Source: an uncultured Lachnospiraceae bacterium (lineage in GTDB: Bacteria; Bacillota; Clostridia; Lachnospirales; Lachnospiraceae). From it: a DNA stretch of 45,028 nt. Made by a program: the position numbers and the translations under genes. Location: the NCBI GenBank assembly GCA_910588565.1, contig CAJUPF010000020.1, positions 1 through 45,028 of the forward strand. Direction: 5' to 3'. Each line of letters begins with the position of its first letter. Within the stretch, counting starts at the first letter, position 1. Under the pieces are notes generated by a model. It was not told the DNA's origin and did no database searches. It worked only from the letters and a program-made list of their open reading frames with translations. Shown here one piece after another: positions 1 through 7,555 of this stretch.

Positions 1-46
1 CGGAAGCCCTGACCACGCCATGGACGGCGTGTTCAGGGCGGTTCCG
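1..46. repeat. Long hairpin at the window edge
   Basis: A near-perfect stem-loop: an outer CGGAA/TTCCG pair, an inner 14-bp arm at 6-19 pairing with 26-39 (one mismatch), and a six-base loop. No T-run follows closely, so it is not a plain terminator. It may be the end of an intergenic repeat or the 3' structure of an upstream transcript outside the window. No convincing gene is seen in 1-310. Confidence 0.5.
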
Positions 47-129
47 TCCGCATTGTACAAACTTATGGAAACTGCTTAGAAACACTTAAACCTGAGCATC
101 GGAACAAAATAAATCCCCTCTGCCCTGCC

Positions 130-168
130 CTCTCCCTGACGGACGCTTTGCCACTCCCTCTGTAATCT
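130..168. repeat. Intergenic repeat, copy A
   Basis: This 39-base segment is nearly identical to 7334-7372, differing by two small indels and one substitution (core CTCTCCCTGACG and CCACTCCC, then TCTGTAATCT). Weaker similarity continues for about 40 bases. Both copies lie in AT-rich intergenic DNA. Confidence 0.6.
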
Positions 169-251
169 GACGACAAAAATATTAAGTTACTGGCGTGGGT
201 GTGAAATGTAACCAGTATCACAAAACCTGCGAGAAGAACACAACATAAAAA

Positions 252-279
252 TTGCAATTTTACAATCATGCGGTATAAT
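252..279 (+). promoter_or_regulatory. Sigma-A promoter of the LytTR/ABC operon
   Basis: TTGCAA at 252-257, a 16-base spacer and a perfect TATAAT at 274-279. Transcription would begin near 286, just ahead of the ribosome site of the gene at 311. Confidence 0.7.
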
Positions 280-310
280 AAAAACACCAAAAAATTACAG
301 GAGTGATACT

Positions 311-1030
311 ATGCTGCACATAGCGATTTGTGACGATGACAAAGCCGCCGTCCAAAGCCATAAAGAAATTGCCAAAAACTGCCTGCAGCAGTGCAAAAGT
401 ATTGGAAAAATAACGCTTTATACTGCCAGTGATAATCTGCTTTATGATATTACCGAAGATCATTTTTTCTACGACCTGATTCTGCTGGATATCGAAATGC
501 CTGGCAATACCGGCATGGAGATAGCAGAAAAAATCAGGCCGTATCTGCCAGATATCAGGATTATCTTTATCACTTCCCATCTGGAATATGCCATAGATGC
601 GTTTGAACTGTCTGTATTTCGGTATGTGCCCAAACATGACACAGAGAAACGGCTTCCTGCAGCGATACAGGATGCCATTCGGCTGATTCTGCTCGAAGAT
701 GGGACATTCTATACCATTCAGACCAACAACCGTCTGGAAAAAATCCCCTGCAGGGATATTTATTATATTGAACGCGATGGAAAAAATGCCTGTATTACAG
801 CTGCCGGCGGAGTATCTAAGGTGCGGAAAAGCCTGCAGCAGGTATATGAAGAGCTGGGGGCGGAAGAATTTATTTATATTGACCGGGGCTGTATTGTAAA
901 CATTATCCATATCCTGCAGGTAAAACAGAGCATGGCTGTTCTGAACACAGGTGTATCTCTTCCTATCAGCCGCTCACATTTGCAGGAAGTAAAAGAGCAG
1001 ATTAATACGTATTGGGGGAAACATATATGA
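311..1030 (+). CDS. LytTR-family response regulator (AgrA/VirR type)
   Basis: A 239-aa two-component response regulator. Residues 1-120 form a receiver domain with the acidic cluster ICDDD (residues 6-10), the phospho-acceptor Asp near residue 60 in LILLDIEMPG, and a conserved Lys in YVPK. Residues about 135-235 form a LytTR DNA-binding domain (FIYIDRGCIVN and a final ISRS segment). The start follows CAGGAGTG with good spacing. The stop overlaps the start of the histidine kinase, so the two are probably translationally coupled partners. Family knowledge says such regulators bind paired direct repeats. The likely targets are the downstream ABC genes or the operon itself (inference). Confidence 0.93.
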   Translation: MLHIAICDDDKAAVQSHKEIAKNCLQQCKSIGKITLYTASDNLLYDITEDHFFYDLILLDIEMPGNTGMEIAEKIRPYLPDIRIIFITSHLEYAIDAFELSVFRYVPKHDTEKRLPAAIQDAIRLILLEDGTFYTIQTNNRLEKIPCRDIYYIERDGKNACITAAGGVSKVRKSLQQVYEELGAEEFIYIDRGCIVNIIHILQVKQSMAVLNTGVSLPISRSHLQEVKEQINTYWGKHI

Positions 1031-2304
1031 TGCACTGGCTTCTTCTGTTCTCAGCAATTGCGGCAGGCTGCGTGCGCATCCTTGTCTGCATGTCCCTTAT
1101 ACTTTCCCTGCTGCCTGCAAAAAAACCCGGAACACAAAGCATGGCGCTGGCAGCAGCCGGCGCTGCTGTTCTCTCTGCCGGACTGTTTCTGACAGGTATG
1201 CCGGATGTTTACCGCGCGGCATTGGAGTCCGTCTGGATTACGGTTTGTTCTAACCGTTTTCAACAGACAGATACCAGAATCAGTCTGTTTATCAGCATCT
1301 TTTACGAAATTGGAGTCTTATTCTGGCAGTTTTTATTTGCCGCGTGGTCCGGCGTGCTGTTCCATTCTCCGGCATTTTTGGACAATGAAACAGGATGCGG
1401 CCAGATTGCGGTCTGGCTGCTTCATGGACTGCTGATTGTTCTGGCGCTGTCTTTTTTTAAACCCACATTCCGATTTGCTTCCGGCATAGTTCTGGCAGGT
1501 TTTCTTGCTGTCGTATCTTTATCTGAACAGACAGCCCTTACCATTGCAGATGATACGCTGGATATGTGGACAATTCTGGCCGTTGTTCTGATGATGTCTG
1601 TTCTGGTGTTCCGGATCAGCCGGCAATATGAGATGGAAAAAGAACTTGCAAAACTAAAATCCGAACAGGCAGAATTGCTGGAACGGGACTATACTTCCCT
1701 AAACAACGCTTATGCCATCCATGCAAAGCTGTTTCACGATGTCCATAACCATATCGGAGTCCTGCGCCAGCTTCTTTCCCACCAAAAAGTAAAAGAAGCA
1801 ATGCAATATCTGGACGAACTGCAGGCGCCGGTACAGGAAATCACGGATACCGTCTGGACTGGTGATGAAACCATAGACTATCTGATTAACAGCAAAGCCG
1901 CAGCAGCAAAAGCCAATGGCATACAATACCAGGCACAGGTTGAATTTCCCCGTCATATGAACCTGCGCAGTGCAGATTTGTGCGCAATACTGGGAAATCT
2001 GCTGGATAATGCATTAGAAGCGGCAAAACAAACGCCAGAGACACAAGAACGGTTTATCCGGCTGACGATCCGCCGTATCCATCAAATGCTGGTCATCAAG
2101 ACAGAAAACAGTTTCGCAGCTTCCCCCATACAGGAGCATGGTATCCTGAAAACAACCAAAGAAGACGGCGGACTGCATGGCTGGGGATTAAAAAGCGCCC
2201 AGGCTGCCGCCGAAAAATATGATGGTATGGTACAGACGTCTTACACGGAACACGTATTTCGGGCTGTTGTCACTTTATCGTATCAGGGTGTATCAGCCAA
2301 ATAA
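1027..2304 (+). CDS. GHKL-domain sensor histidine kinase
   Basis: A membrane sensor kinase of 425 aa, partner of the upstream LytTR regulator. The N-terminal half (to about residue 195) holds roughly six hydrophobic segments. A short coiled coil follows, then the H-box KLFHDVHNHIG with the phospho-accepting His, and a GHKL ATPase domain with N-box LGNLLDNALEAAK and G-box GWGLKS. This is the AgrC/ComD-like HPK10 arrangement, often peptide-sensing in Firmicutes (family knowledge). An in-frame TTG at 1012 exists, but the ATG at 1027 is preceded by GGGGGA at ideal spacing and forms an ATGA overlap with the regulator stop, so it is preferred. Confidence 0.92.
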   Translation: MMHWLLLFSAIAAGCVRILVCMSLILSLLPAKKPGTQSMALAAAGAAVLSAGLFLTGMPDVYRAALESVWITVCSNRFQQTDTRISLFISIFYEIGVLFWQFLFAAWSGVLFHSPAFLDNETGCGQIAVWLLHGLLIVLALSFFKPTFRFASGIVLAGFLAVVSLSEQTALTIADDTLDMWTILAVVLMMSVLVFRISRQYEMEKELAKLKSEQAELLERDYTSLNNAYAIHAKLFHDVHNHIGVLRQLLSHQKVKEAMQYLDELQAPVQEITDTVWTGDETIDYLINSKAAAAKANGIQYQAQVEFPRHMNLRSADLCAILGNLLDNALEAAKQTPETQERFIRLTIRRIHQMLVIKTENSFAASPIQEHGILKTTKEDGGLHGWGLKSAQAAAEKYDGMVQTSYTEHVFRAVVTLSYQGVSAK

Positions 2305-2430
2305 CAAACCATTCCCTTTTTACGGTCAAAAAACTGCCAATTGCGGACATTTTCGCACAGAGCCATATTTCAGATATAATAAAGATATCATCAAACAACA
2401 AAACAAGAACCATTCAAGGAGGTAATCTGT

Positions 2431-2601
2431 ATGAGACATGTATATATTCGAGGAATTTTAGCTGTAATCTGGCTGATCACTGCTATCGTAAGCGGTGTAT
2501 CCGGAAACCTGGAAATGGCTGCTTTCTATAGTATTGTAGGCGTCGTCCTGCTGTATTCCGCTTATGCGGCATGGAAGCAAAACGGCAAAGGAGGCAGATA
2601 A
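2431..2601 (+). CDS. Small membrane protein (56 aa) in the ABC operon
   Basis: A short ORF with an excellent ribosome site (CAAGGAGG, eight bases before ATG). It encodes a 56-aa peptide with two hydrophobic stretches, around residues 8-22 (GILAVIWLITAIVSG) and 30-46, and a basic tail. It sits between the kinase and the ATPase, whose ribosome site lies inside its last codons, so it is cotranscribed. The family is not recognised. It could be a small accessory subunit or immunity-like peptide of the transporter (inference). Confidence 0.75.
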   Translation: MRHVYIRGILAVIWLITAIVSGVSGNLEMAAFYSIVGVVLLYSAYAAWKQNGKGGR

Positions 2602-2602
2602 T

Positions 2603-3322
2603 ATGAGCGCTCCTCTTTTGGCCATCAAACATTTAAATGTATGGTACAGCCGCGAAAAGCTGGTACTTTCGGACTTCTCAATTGAGCTGAATGAACATGA
2701 GACGGTAGGGCTGATTGGCCTGAATGGAGCCGGAAAAACCACATTTATCCGGACGCTGTCCGGCCTGCTCCCTACATTTAGTTCTGACGGCATCTGGTTT
2801 TGCGGCCAGCCTGTAACATTTCGGGAACGGGAGTTTAAAACCAGCCGCTATACGGTTTTTGCCGAGGATACTTCTTTTTCCTATTTCACATTCTGGGAAT
2901 ACGTATCCTATGTCTTTTCCGCTTATGGGCAAAAGCTGCCCCATCTGGCAGAACTGATACAGGGATTTCACTTTGAAGACTATACAGATGTCCTGTTAAA
3001 AGATCTTTCTACCGGCAATCGGAAAAAAGTATTTCTGATCACTGCTTTTGCCCTAAAGCCTAAGCTGCTTCTTCTCGATGAACCGGTAAACGGGCTGGAT
3101 TTCCAAAGTACGGAATATTTATACCGGCAGATTGCTGGATATAAGAAATATGGGACGGTTTTGTTTTCTTCTCATATTCTGGAAAGTATTACATTGACTT
3201 CTGACCGGGCGCTTGTTTTAGAAAACGGACAAATCCGGCAGACATTTGAAGGCGGACAAATCAACGCCGCAGATATTCGGGAGGCTCTGCACGATGAACA
3301 TGATATGGAACGCTTTTGCTAA
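2603..3322 (+). CDS. ABC transporter ATP-binding protein
   Basis: A 239-aa nucleotide-binding subunit. It carries Walker A GLNGAGKT, a degenerate signature LSTGNRKKV, Walker B KLLLLDEPV with a following D-loop, and the switch His in FSSH. Single-domain ATPases of this length pair with ABC-2-type permeases in export or immunity systems. The ATG at 2603 follows AAAGGAGG inside the end of the preceding small gene. An upstream in-frame start at 2564 would overlap that gene and lacks a ribosome site. The permease start overlaps the 3' end by 29 bases, so the two are translationally coupled. Confidence 0.92.
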   Translation: MSAPLLAIKHLNVWYSREKLVLSDFSIELNEHETVGLIGLNGAGKTTFIRTLSGLLPTFSSDGIWFCGQPVTFREREFKTSRYTVFAEDTSFSYFTFWEYVSYVFSAYGQKLPHLAELIQGFHFEDYTDVLLKDLSTGNRKKVFLITAFALKPKLLLLDEPVNGLDFQSTEYLYRQIAGYKKYGTVLFSSHILESITLTSDRALVLENGQIRQTFEGGQINAADIREALHDEHDMERFC

Positions 3323-4433
3323 AAAACTGTTTGGAACAAAATATGAGAAACTGATACGGACGCTTATGATCTGCCTGATTGTATTCCTGGGACTGCGGAA
3401 TGCGGGATTTCAGATACAGATCTCACCGTTTATCATATACCTGATGACCACTACATTTACCGCCGGAGTGATGTGGCAGGCGCTTTCCTCTGCGGACAAT
3501 GCCGCTGCTATGCAGCATATGCTGATGCTTCCCTTTCAGCGGCAGGAATTTGTTTTTTCCTATACCGCCGCTTTGGGAGCCTATACCATTCTGACAAAAA
3601 CAGCCACCCTCTTAGCTATTGTATTCGCCGTATCCATCCGGACCCCGGCAGAATTTTTGGGGAGTATCCTATGCGCAGTCCATGCAGCCCTGATAGCAGC
3701 CGTCCTCTTTTCTCTGAAAAAATGCCGGTATCTGGCTATCCTCTGGCTGGCAGCTGTCATCGCCGCTGCTTTGTTCTTGTGGAACACACAGTGGTTTCTG
3801 CCGGCGCTTTCCGCTGACAGCGCCTTTGCGCTTCTGCTTTTACGAAATGCAGACGGATATTCGTTTTATCGTCCAAATGGAACAAACAGTCTGACCGTAA
3901 CAAGCCACAGGCGCTGCATAATATGGCATTATCTCTTTCGATACCTGAACGCCCACAAAAACTACTGGATGAACACAGCCGTCCTATGGTGTGTGGCATG
4001 TGTGCTGCCGCAATTTTTCAAGCAGACAGAAGGCCTGTTTATTCTCCCCATTGGCTTTGCCATCCTTTGCCTGAATACGCCCATCTGCATCCTGCTGTCC
4101 TGTGATCCGGCGCTGGAACAGGCTGTCCGTTTTCTGCCTGATCAGAAGAAATCCTTCTGTATGCCTTACTGCCTGTTTATCTTCGTATGCAATATGACTG
4201 CAGATGTAATTTTTCTCTGCAGCTGGCAGATACAGATCGGCGGCATAACCGTCTTTATCATCCTGATCTCCATATTCTTTGCTCTGCTAAGCGCCGTCTG
4301 CTCTGTCCTGCTGGAATGGTTTTATCCCATCCGAAACTGGAGCATAGAAAGCGATTTGTGGCATCATCCGAGAAAGTATCTGGTTCCTGCAGCTATGCTT
4401 TTACTTGCTGGAATTGTTGGGGCAATCATATAA
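3294..4433 (+). CDS. ABC-2-like permease, membrane subunit
   Basis: A hydrophobic 379-aa protein with about 10-12 predicted membrane segments spread along its length and no recognisable soluble domain. It starts inside the ATPase gene, with GGGAGG nine bases upstream, and is the obvious membrane partner of that ATPase. The substrate cannot be read from sequence. LytTR/GHKL plus a small peptide plus an ABC-2 pair recalls peptide or bacteriocin export and immunity modules (inference). The last 33 bases overlap the convergent gene on the other strand. Confidence 0.82.
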   Translation: MNMIWNAFAKKLFGTKYEKLIRTLMICLIVFLGLRNAGFQIQISPFIIYLMTTTFTAGVMWQALSSADNAAAMQHMLMLPFQRQEFVFSYTAALGAYTILTKTATLLAIVFAVSIRTPAEFLGSILCAVHAALIAAVLFSLKKCRYLAILWLAAVIAAALFLWNTQWFLPALSADSAFALLLLRNADGYSFYRPNGTNSLTVTSHRRCIIWHYLFRYLNAHKNYWMNTAVLWCVACVLPQFFKQTEGLFILPIGFAILCLNTPICILLSCDPALEQAVRFLPDQKKSFCMPYCLFIFVCNMTADVIFLCSWQIQIGGITVFIILISIFFALLSAVCSVLLEWFYPIRNWSIESDLWHHPRKYLVPAAMLLLAGIVGAII

Positions 4434-4910
4434 TTCTTTTCTTAATTTCTCGCAAATCCCGGCAAATTCCAGCATATCTTCTTCCGGCATCATTTCACTC
4501 AGATCATAGGTAAGCGGCGCAGCCACAAACTCCGTCAGACACTTGTGGATCAGCGTATGCTCGTCCGGTGTGGCCGTGATGTGAATCACATCCGGTGCAT
4601 CCGGTTCTTCTACGCCCAGATCGCGCACAGCTATACCGCCGCTTACTTTACACTCCAACAGTAAAGCTGCAAGATCGGTAATCAGCACAATTGCATAATG
4701 CAATTCCATCTCCCATCCTTCGTCATTGACAAACACCAATGGCTCTTCCGGTTCCCGGAACTCTCCCTGTAATCTGTCCAGTCCAAAATCAGAAAAAATC
4801 TCCTGAATCGAAATTTCTTCTTTTCGCTTTCCTGCCAGATATTCCACAAGCGTCAGACTGTCATCCGTATCACCAATATAATTCTCCCAATATGTTCCTG
4901 TAATATACAT
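4401..4910 (-). CDS. Hypothetical acidic protein (169 aa)
   Basis: The family is not recognised. It is a soluble acidic protein with no signal peptide or membrane segment. It opens with MYITGTYWENYIGDTDDSLT and has a central segment with alternating hydrophobic residues (LHYAIVLITDLAALLLE). The start is chosen because AGGAGGAAG lies at proper distance. A longer upstream reading has no ribosome site. It converges on the ABC permease and overlaps its 3' end by 33 bases. It may be monocistronic. Confidence 0.75.
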   Translation of the reverse strand: MYITGTYWENYIGDTDDSLTLVEYLAGKRKEEISIQEIFSDFGLDRLQGEFREPEEPLVFVNDEGWEMELHYAIVLITDLAALLLECKVSGGIAVRDLGVEEPDAPDVIHITATPDEHTLIHKCLTEFVAAPLTYDLSEMMPEEDMLEFAGICEKLRKELYDCPNNSSK

Positions 4911-5001
4911 CTTATTCTTCCTCCTGTAACTTAAAATAATCTGTTGGATAGTACCCTGCCAGACACAAATTATCTTAGCATGTTTTACATGCAAAATCTA
5001 C

Positions 5002-5064
5002 GTTACATTTCACGGCCACGCCAGTTTTTCAGAAATTTTTCGCATATCCAGTATGAAATGTAAC
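5002..5064. repeat. Perfect 11-bp inverted repeat
   Basis: GTTACATTTCA at 5002-5012 is mirrored by TGAAATGTAAC at 5054-5064 with 41 bases between. The left arm with its flank (reverse strand ACTGGCGTGG then GTGAAATGTAAC) also matches 190-213 on the plus strand. It lies between the hypothetical gene and the antisense RNA promoter. It could be an operator or a small intergenic element. Confidence 0.5.
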
Positions 5065-5096
5065 AAATCTACTCCATAACCAGGAAAATAAACTCC

Positions 5097-5125
5097 TTGA
5101 ACTTTCTTACAGATTATGCTATCCT
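5097..5125 (+). promoter_or_regulatory. Promoter of the antisense RNA
   Basis: TTGAAC at 5097-5102, a 17-base spacer and TATCCT at 5120-5125. No protein start follows. The transcript would run into the facing terminator at 5227-5265. Confidence 0.65.
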
Positions 5126-5130
5126 TTAGA

Positions 5131-5265
5131 TAAAGAAGAACGTCTGCTCCAGCAGACGTCCTCCATGGAGCCCCACTCCAAAGGTGGAGTATCCCAAGCA
5201 AAGGCAGTTACCTCTCAGCGAGAGGCGCCCATCCTGGTCTCAACAGGGTGGGCATTATTTTTTTT
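5131..5265 (+). ncRNA. Probable antisense RNA antitoxin (type I TA)
   Basis: An RNA of about 135 nt is predicted between a sigma-A promoter and a strong intrinsic terminator. It contains a hairpin at 5140-5159 (ACGTCTGCT pairing with AGCAGACGT), a CTCCATGGAG palindrome at 5161-5170, a CCTCTC/GAGAGG stem at 5211-5225, and the terminator stem. It has no convincing reading frame. Its 3' end lies inside the last codons of the convergent toxin gene, so it is complementary to the toxin mRNA 3' region. This is the geometry known for txpA/RatA and bsrG/SR4 in Bacillus. The function is inferred; the exact ends are not determined. Confidence 0.6.
5227..5265 (+). terminator. Intrinsic terminator of the antisense RNA
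   Basis: A 10-bp stem (GCCCATCCTG at 5227-5236 with CAGGGTGGGC at 5244-5253, one G-U pair), a 7-base loop, then eight T at 5258-5265. The T-run is also the poly-Lys end of the toxin frame on the other strand. Confidence 0.85.
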
Positions 5266-5380
5266 GCTTGTGATCCTTATCTCTGTCGAGAAAGGCAAGC
5301 AACGCTATAACAAAACTACCAAAGGCAATCAGCAAGCCGATTATCCCTATGAATATCAAAATGATATCTGCAGCTGTCAT
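5255..5380 (-). CDS. Holin-like toxin peptide (41 aa), type I TA toxin candidate
   Basis: A 41-aa peptide: a short acidic N-terminus (MTAAD), one hydrophobic helix of about 25 residues (IILIFIGIIGLLIAFGSFVIALL), then a charged tail FLDRDKDHKQKK. This matches the small 'putative holin-like toxin' family of Firmicutes, which resembles TxpA and BsrG membrane toxins. The ribosome site AGGGAGGTGG is very strong. The stop codon lies in the poly-T tract of the opposing antisense RNA terminator. A good promoter (TTGAAA-17-TAGAAT) lies about 80 bases upstream. The predicted action is insertion in the cell's own membrane, held in check by the antisense RNA (inference from family). Confidence 0.75.
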   Translation of the reverse strand: MTAADIILIFIGIIGLLIAFGSFVIALLAFLDRDKDHKQKK

Positions 5381-5388
5381 TGACGCCA

Positions 5389-5434
5389 CCTCCCTTCCTA
5401 TGTATTCCGGCAAGCCGGTCATTGGCTCGGGAGG
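5389..5434 (-). promoter_or_regulatory. Possible Shine-Dalgarno sequestering leader of the toxin mRNA
   Basis: In the toxin mRNA the ribosome site GGGAGG (complement of 5389-5394) can pair with CCTCCC (complement of 5429-5434), looping out a GC-rich hairpin (CCGG-CTTG-CCGG). Sequestering leaders are known in type I toxin mRNAs. The pairing is visible but its effect is inferred. Confidence 0.4.
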
Positions 5435-5465
5435 CTGCCACCCCTGTCATGGGTTCCATAAACGG

Positions 5466-5494
5466 ATTCTACCACAATCCGGCAGGAGTTTCAA
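5466..5494 (-). promoter_or_regulatory. Promoter of the toxin gene
   Basis: Reading the minus strand: TTGAAA (5494-5489), a 17-base spacer, and TAGAAT (5471-5466). This gives a leader of about 80 nt before the toxin start. Confidence 0.65.
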
Positions 5495-5545
5495 CTGCAT
5501 CCATTTTGAGGTAATAAAAGTAAAGTACGGTTGTTTATGTTGTTC

Positions 5546-7264
5546 TTACCCCAAAATCATATCCTCTAATCTATTTCCGGGCGGAACAATCGGCATCACA
5601 TTTTCTTCCTGTTCTATGATAAATTCAATAACGGTTGGCACATCCTGGGTATGTTTCGCCCGTTCCAATGCTGTCATAATCTCTGTTTCCTCTGTCACCC
5701 GAATCCCTTTTGCGCCATAGCTTTCCGCTAATTTTACAAAATCAGGCGTATAGTCCGGACAGCATTCTGTCGGAGTATTACAGTTCGGGGCACAGTTTTT
5801 TCTGCAGCGCATACATGTGCCAGAATAACATCTGCCAAAAAACATCTCCTGCCATTGCCTGACATTTCCCAGATACCCATTATTCAAGACACAAATAATA
5901 ACCGGCAGTCCATATACAACAGCTGTGGCCATTTCTTGAATATTCATCTGCATACCGCCGTCTCCGGAAATTACCACTACATCTGTCCGGGGATTTCCTA
6001 TTTTAGCTCCAATCCCCGCAGGAAAACCATATCCCATTGTTCCTAAGCCGCCGGATGTCAGCATCTGCCTGTTTTCATTTACATCCAGATACTGCGTCGC
6101 CCATAGCTGATTCTGCCCTACATCTGTCGTTATAATCGCATGGTCAAACGTCTGATTGATACAGCGAATAATTTTTTCCGGCGTCATGCCCTCTTTTTTC
6201 ATAGCAAGCGGATACCGTTTCTTCCAATCCTCAATCTGCTGCACCCATCGTCTGCCGCCAAACGGCTCTGCCTGTTCTGTCAATACGCGGATTGCCTCTT
6301 TTGCGTCAGCCACAATCGGAACTTCCACAGGAATGTTCCTTGAAATAGAAGCTGCATCTATATCAATATGGATAATCGCCGCCTTTGGCGCAAACTGTTC
6401 CGTCTTTCCAGTAATACGATCGTTAAACCTTGTTCCGATAGAACACAGCACATCACACCTGCTGACTGCCATATTTGCAGCATAACAGCCATGTATGCCA
6501 ATATTCCCCACATATAAATTATGTGTGGAAGGAATCGCGCCCTTTCCCATAATCGTAGTCACAACCGGTACGCCTGAAATCTCCGCAAGCATCTGCATCT
6601 CCCTGTTTGCGCGGCTTAACTTTACACCGCCGCCAATCAAAAAAAGCGGTCTCTGCGCATCACGCAAAAGCTCCACTGCCTTTCCAAACTGTCCGGCAGG
6701 CAATGCCTTCTCTATCTGATTCTCTTTGCATTCCGCCAGTTTTACATACTTTGCGCTGCCATATTCCCGCTGTATATCTTTTGGTAAATCCACTACCGCA
6801 ACCCCAGGTTTTCCCGATCTGGCAATAGAAAAAGCCGTTTGGATCGCTTCTGCCAAATCTTCCCGTCTTCGAACCGTTACAGCATACTTTGAAATGCTCG
6901 CTGTAATTGCCGCAATGTCCACCTCCTGAAACGCATCTTTTCCAATCAGCCCTGTCGGCACCTGCCCGGTAAAACAGACAAGCGGAACACAATCATAATT
7001 TGCAGTTGCAATGCCTGTCACTAAATTCGTCGCGCCAGGGCCGCTTGTAACCAGACAGACGCCAACTTTTCCAGTGGAACGCGCATACCCATCCGCAGCA
7101 TGTACCAGTCCCTGCTCATGTCTTGGCACAATAACATGAATGCCATTCTCTCCATACAACGAATGAAACAAATCAATTGCCTGCCCTCCCGGATATGCAA
7201 AAATCGTGTCCACGCCTTCCGCTTTCAATGCTTTTACAAATAAATCCGCTCCTGTTATCTCCAT
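5546..7264 (-). CDS. ilvB: Acetolactate synthase large subunit with Cys-rich insert
   Basis: A ThDP-dependent enzyme joining two pyruvates to 2-acetolactate (or pyruvate and 2-oxobutyrate to acetohydroxybutyrate), the first step of branched-chain amino acid synthesis. It has 572 aa. Seen are the pyrimidine-binding domain with the catalytic Glu in HEQGLVHAADGYAR, the central domain, and the C-terminal ThDP motif GDGGMQMNIQE...LNN. The end VPPGNRLEDMILG fits biosynthetic IlvB. Residues about 478-503, just after the VRQWQEMFF segment, hold seven cysteines (FGRC, SGTC, MRC, KNC, PNC, CC) not found in the textbook enzyme. No ilvN, ilvC or ilvD lies nearby, so the regulatory subunit must be elsewhere or absent. 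Confidence 0.93.
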   Translation of the reverse strand: MEITGADLFVKALKAEGVDTIFAYPGGQAIDLFHSLYGENGIHVIVPRHEQGLVHAADGYARSTGKVGVCLVTSGPGATNLVTGIATANYDCVPLVCFTGQVPTGLIGKDAFQEVDIAAITASISKYAVTVRRREDLAEAIQTAFSIARSGKPGVAVVDLPKDIQREYGSAKYVKLAECKENQIEKALPAGQFGKAVELLRDAQRPLFLIGGGVKLSRANREMQMLAEISGVPVVTTIMGKGAIPSTHNLYVGNIGIHGCYAANMAVSRCDVLCSIGTRFNDRITGKTEQFAPKAAIIHIDIDAASISRNIPVEVPIVADAKEAIRVLTEQAEPFGGRRWVQQIEDWKKRYPLAMKKEGMTPEKIIRCINQTFDHAIITTDVGQNQLWATQYLDVNENRQMLTSGGLGTMGYGFPAGIGAKIGNPRTDVVVISGDGGMQMNIQEMATAVVYGLPVIICVLNNGYLGNVRQWQEMFFGRCYSGTCMRCRKNCAPNCNTPTECCPDYTPDFVKLAESYGAKGIRVTEETEIMTALERAKHTQDVPTVIEFIIEQEENVMPIVPPGNRLEDMILG

Positions 7265-7333
7265 TCAAATCATCTACCTTTCCACAAAAACCACCGATTA
7301 ACTTAATCAAAAACATATCTCTCAACCTACAGT

Positions 7334-7372
7334 CTCTCCCTGACGACGCTTCGCCACTCCCCTCTGTAATCT
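7334..7372. repeat. Intergenic repeat, copy B
   Basis: Second copy of the 39-base element at 130-168. It lies in the 290-base gap between the TetR regulator and ilvB, where no gene was recognised. The gap also holds CTGTTA/TAACAG arms at 7442-7447 and 7461-7466 and a GGCGC/GCGCC hairpin near 7531-7551. Confidence 0.6.
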
Positions 7373-7496
7373 TACAAATAATCTAAATTACTAACATTGA
7401 TTTACAACCGTTATTATCCAGTTCTAAAAGTACATCTTCCGCTGTTACGTATCGCTGTCATAACAGTAACTTACAACTTCTCTTTCTTCTATAAAT

Positions 7497-7508
7497 GCAT
7501 GTACTTGC
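7497..7508. promoter_or_regulatory. Degenerate TetR operator-like site
   Basis: GCATGTACTTGC differs by one base from the perfect palindrome GCAAGTACTTGC at 8149-8160. It lies about 230 bases upstream of ilvB. It could be a second binding site for the TetR protein, but the distance makes a role at ilvB uncertain. Confidence 0.35.
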
Positions 7509-7555
7509 TTGCATCCAAATTATATTTTATGGCGCCCGTTTTCTCAGCGCCAAAT

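Noticed and set aside
63..290. A 75-aa minus-strand reading frame near the window start
   Set aside because: It runs through repeat copy A and over the promoter of the LytTR operon, has no ribosome site, and resembles no family.
266..910. A 214-aa minus-strand frame opposite the LytTR regulator
   Set aside because: The opposite strand encodes a clear two-domain response regulator with promoter and ribosome site; the reverse frame has no family resemblance.
1012..1029. TTG start for the first GHKL kinase
   Set aside because: The sequence GGGGGA needed as ribosome site lies within these codons; the ATG at 1027 is better placed.
5161..5253. A known riboswitch in the structured region before the holin-like gene
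   Set aside because: The stems do not match any riboswitch core I could recognise, and the promoter/terminator geometry is explained by an antisense RNA.
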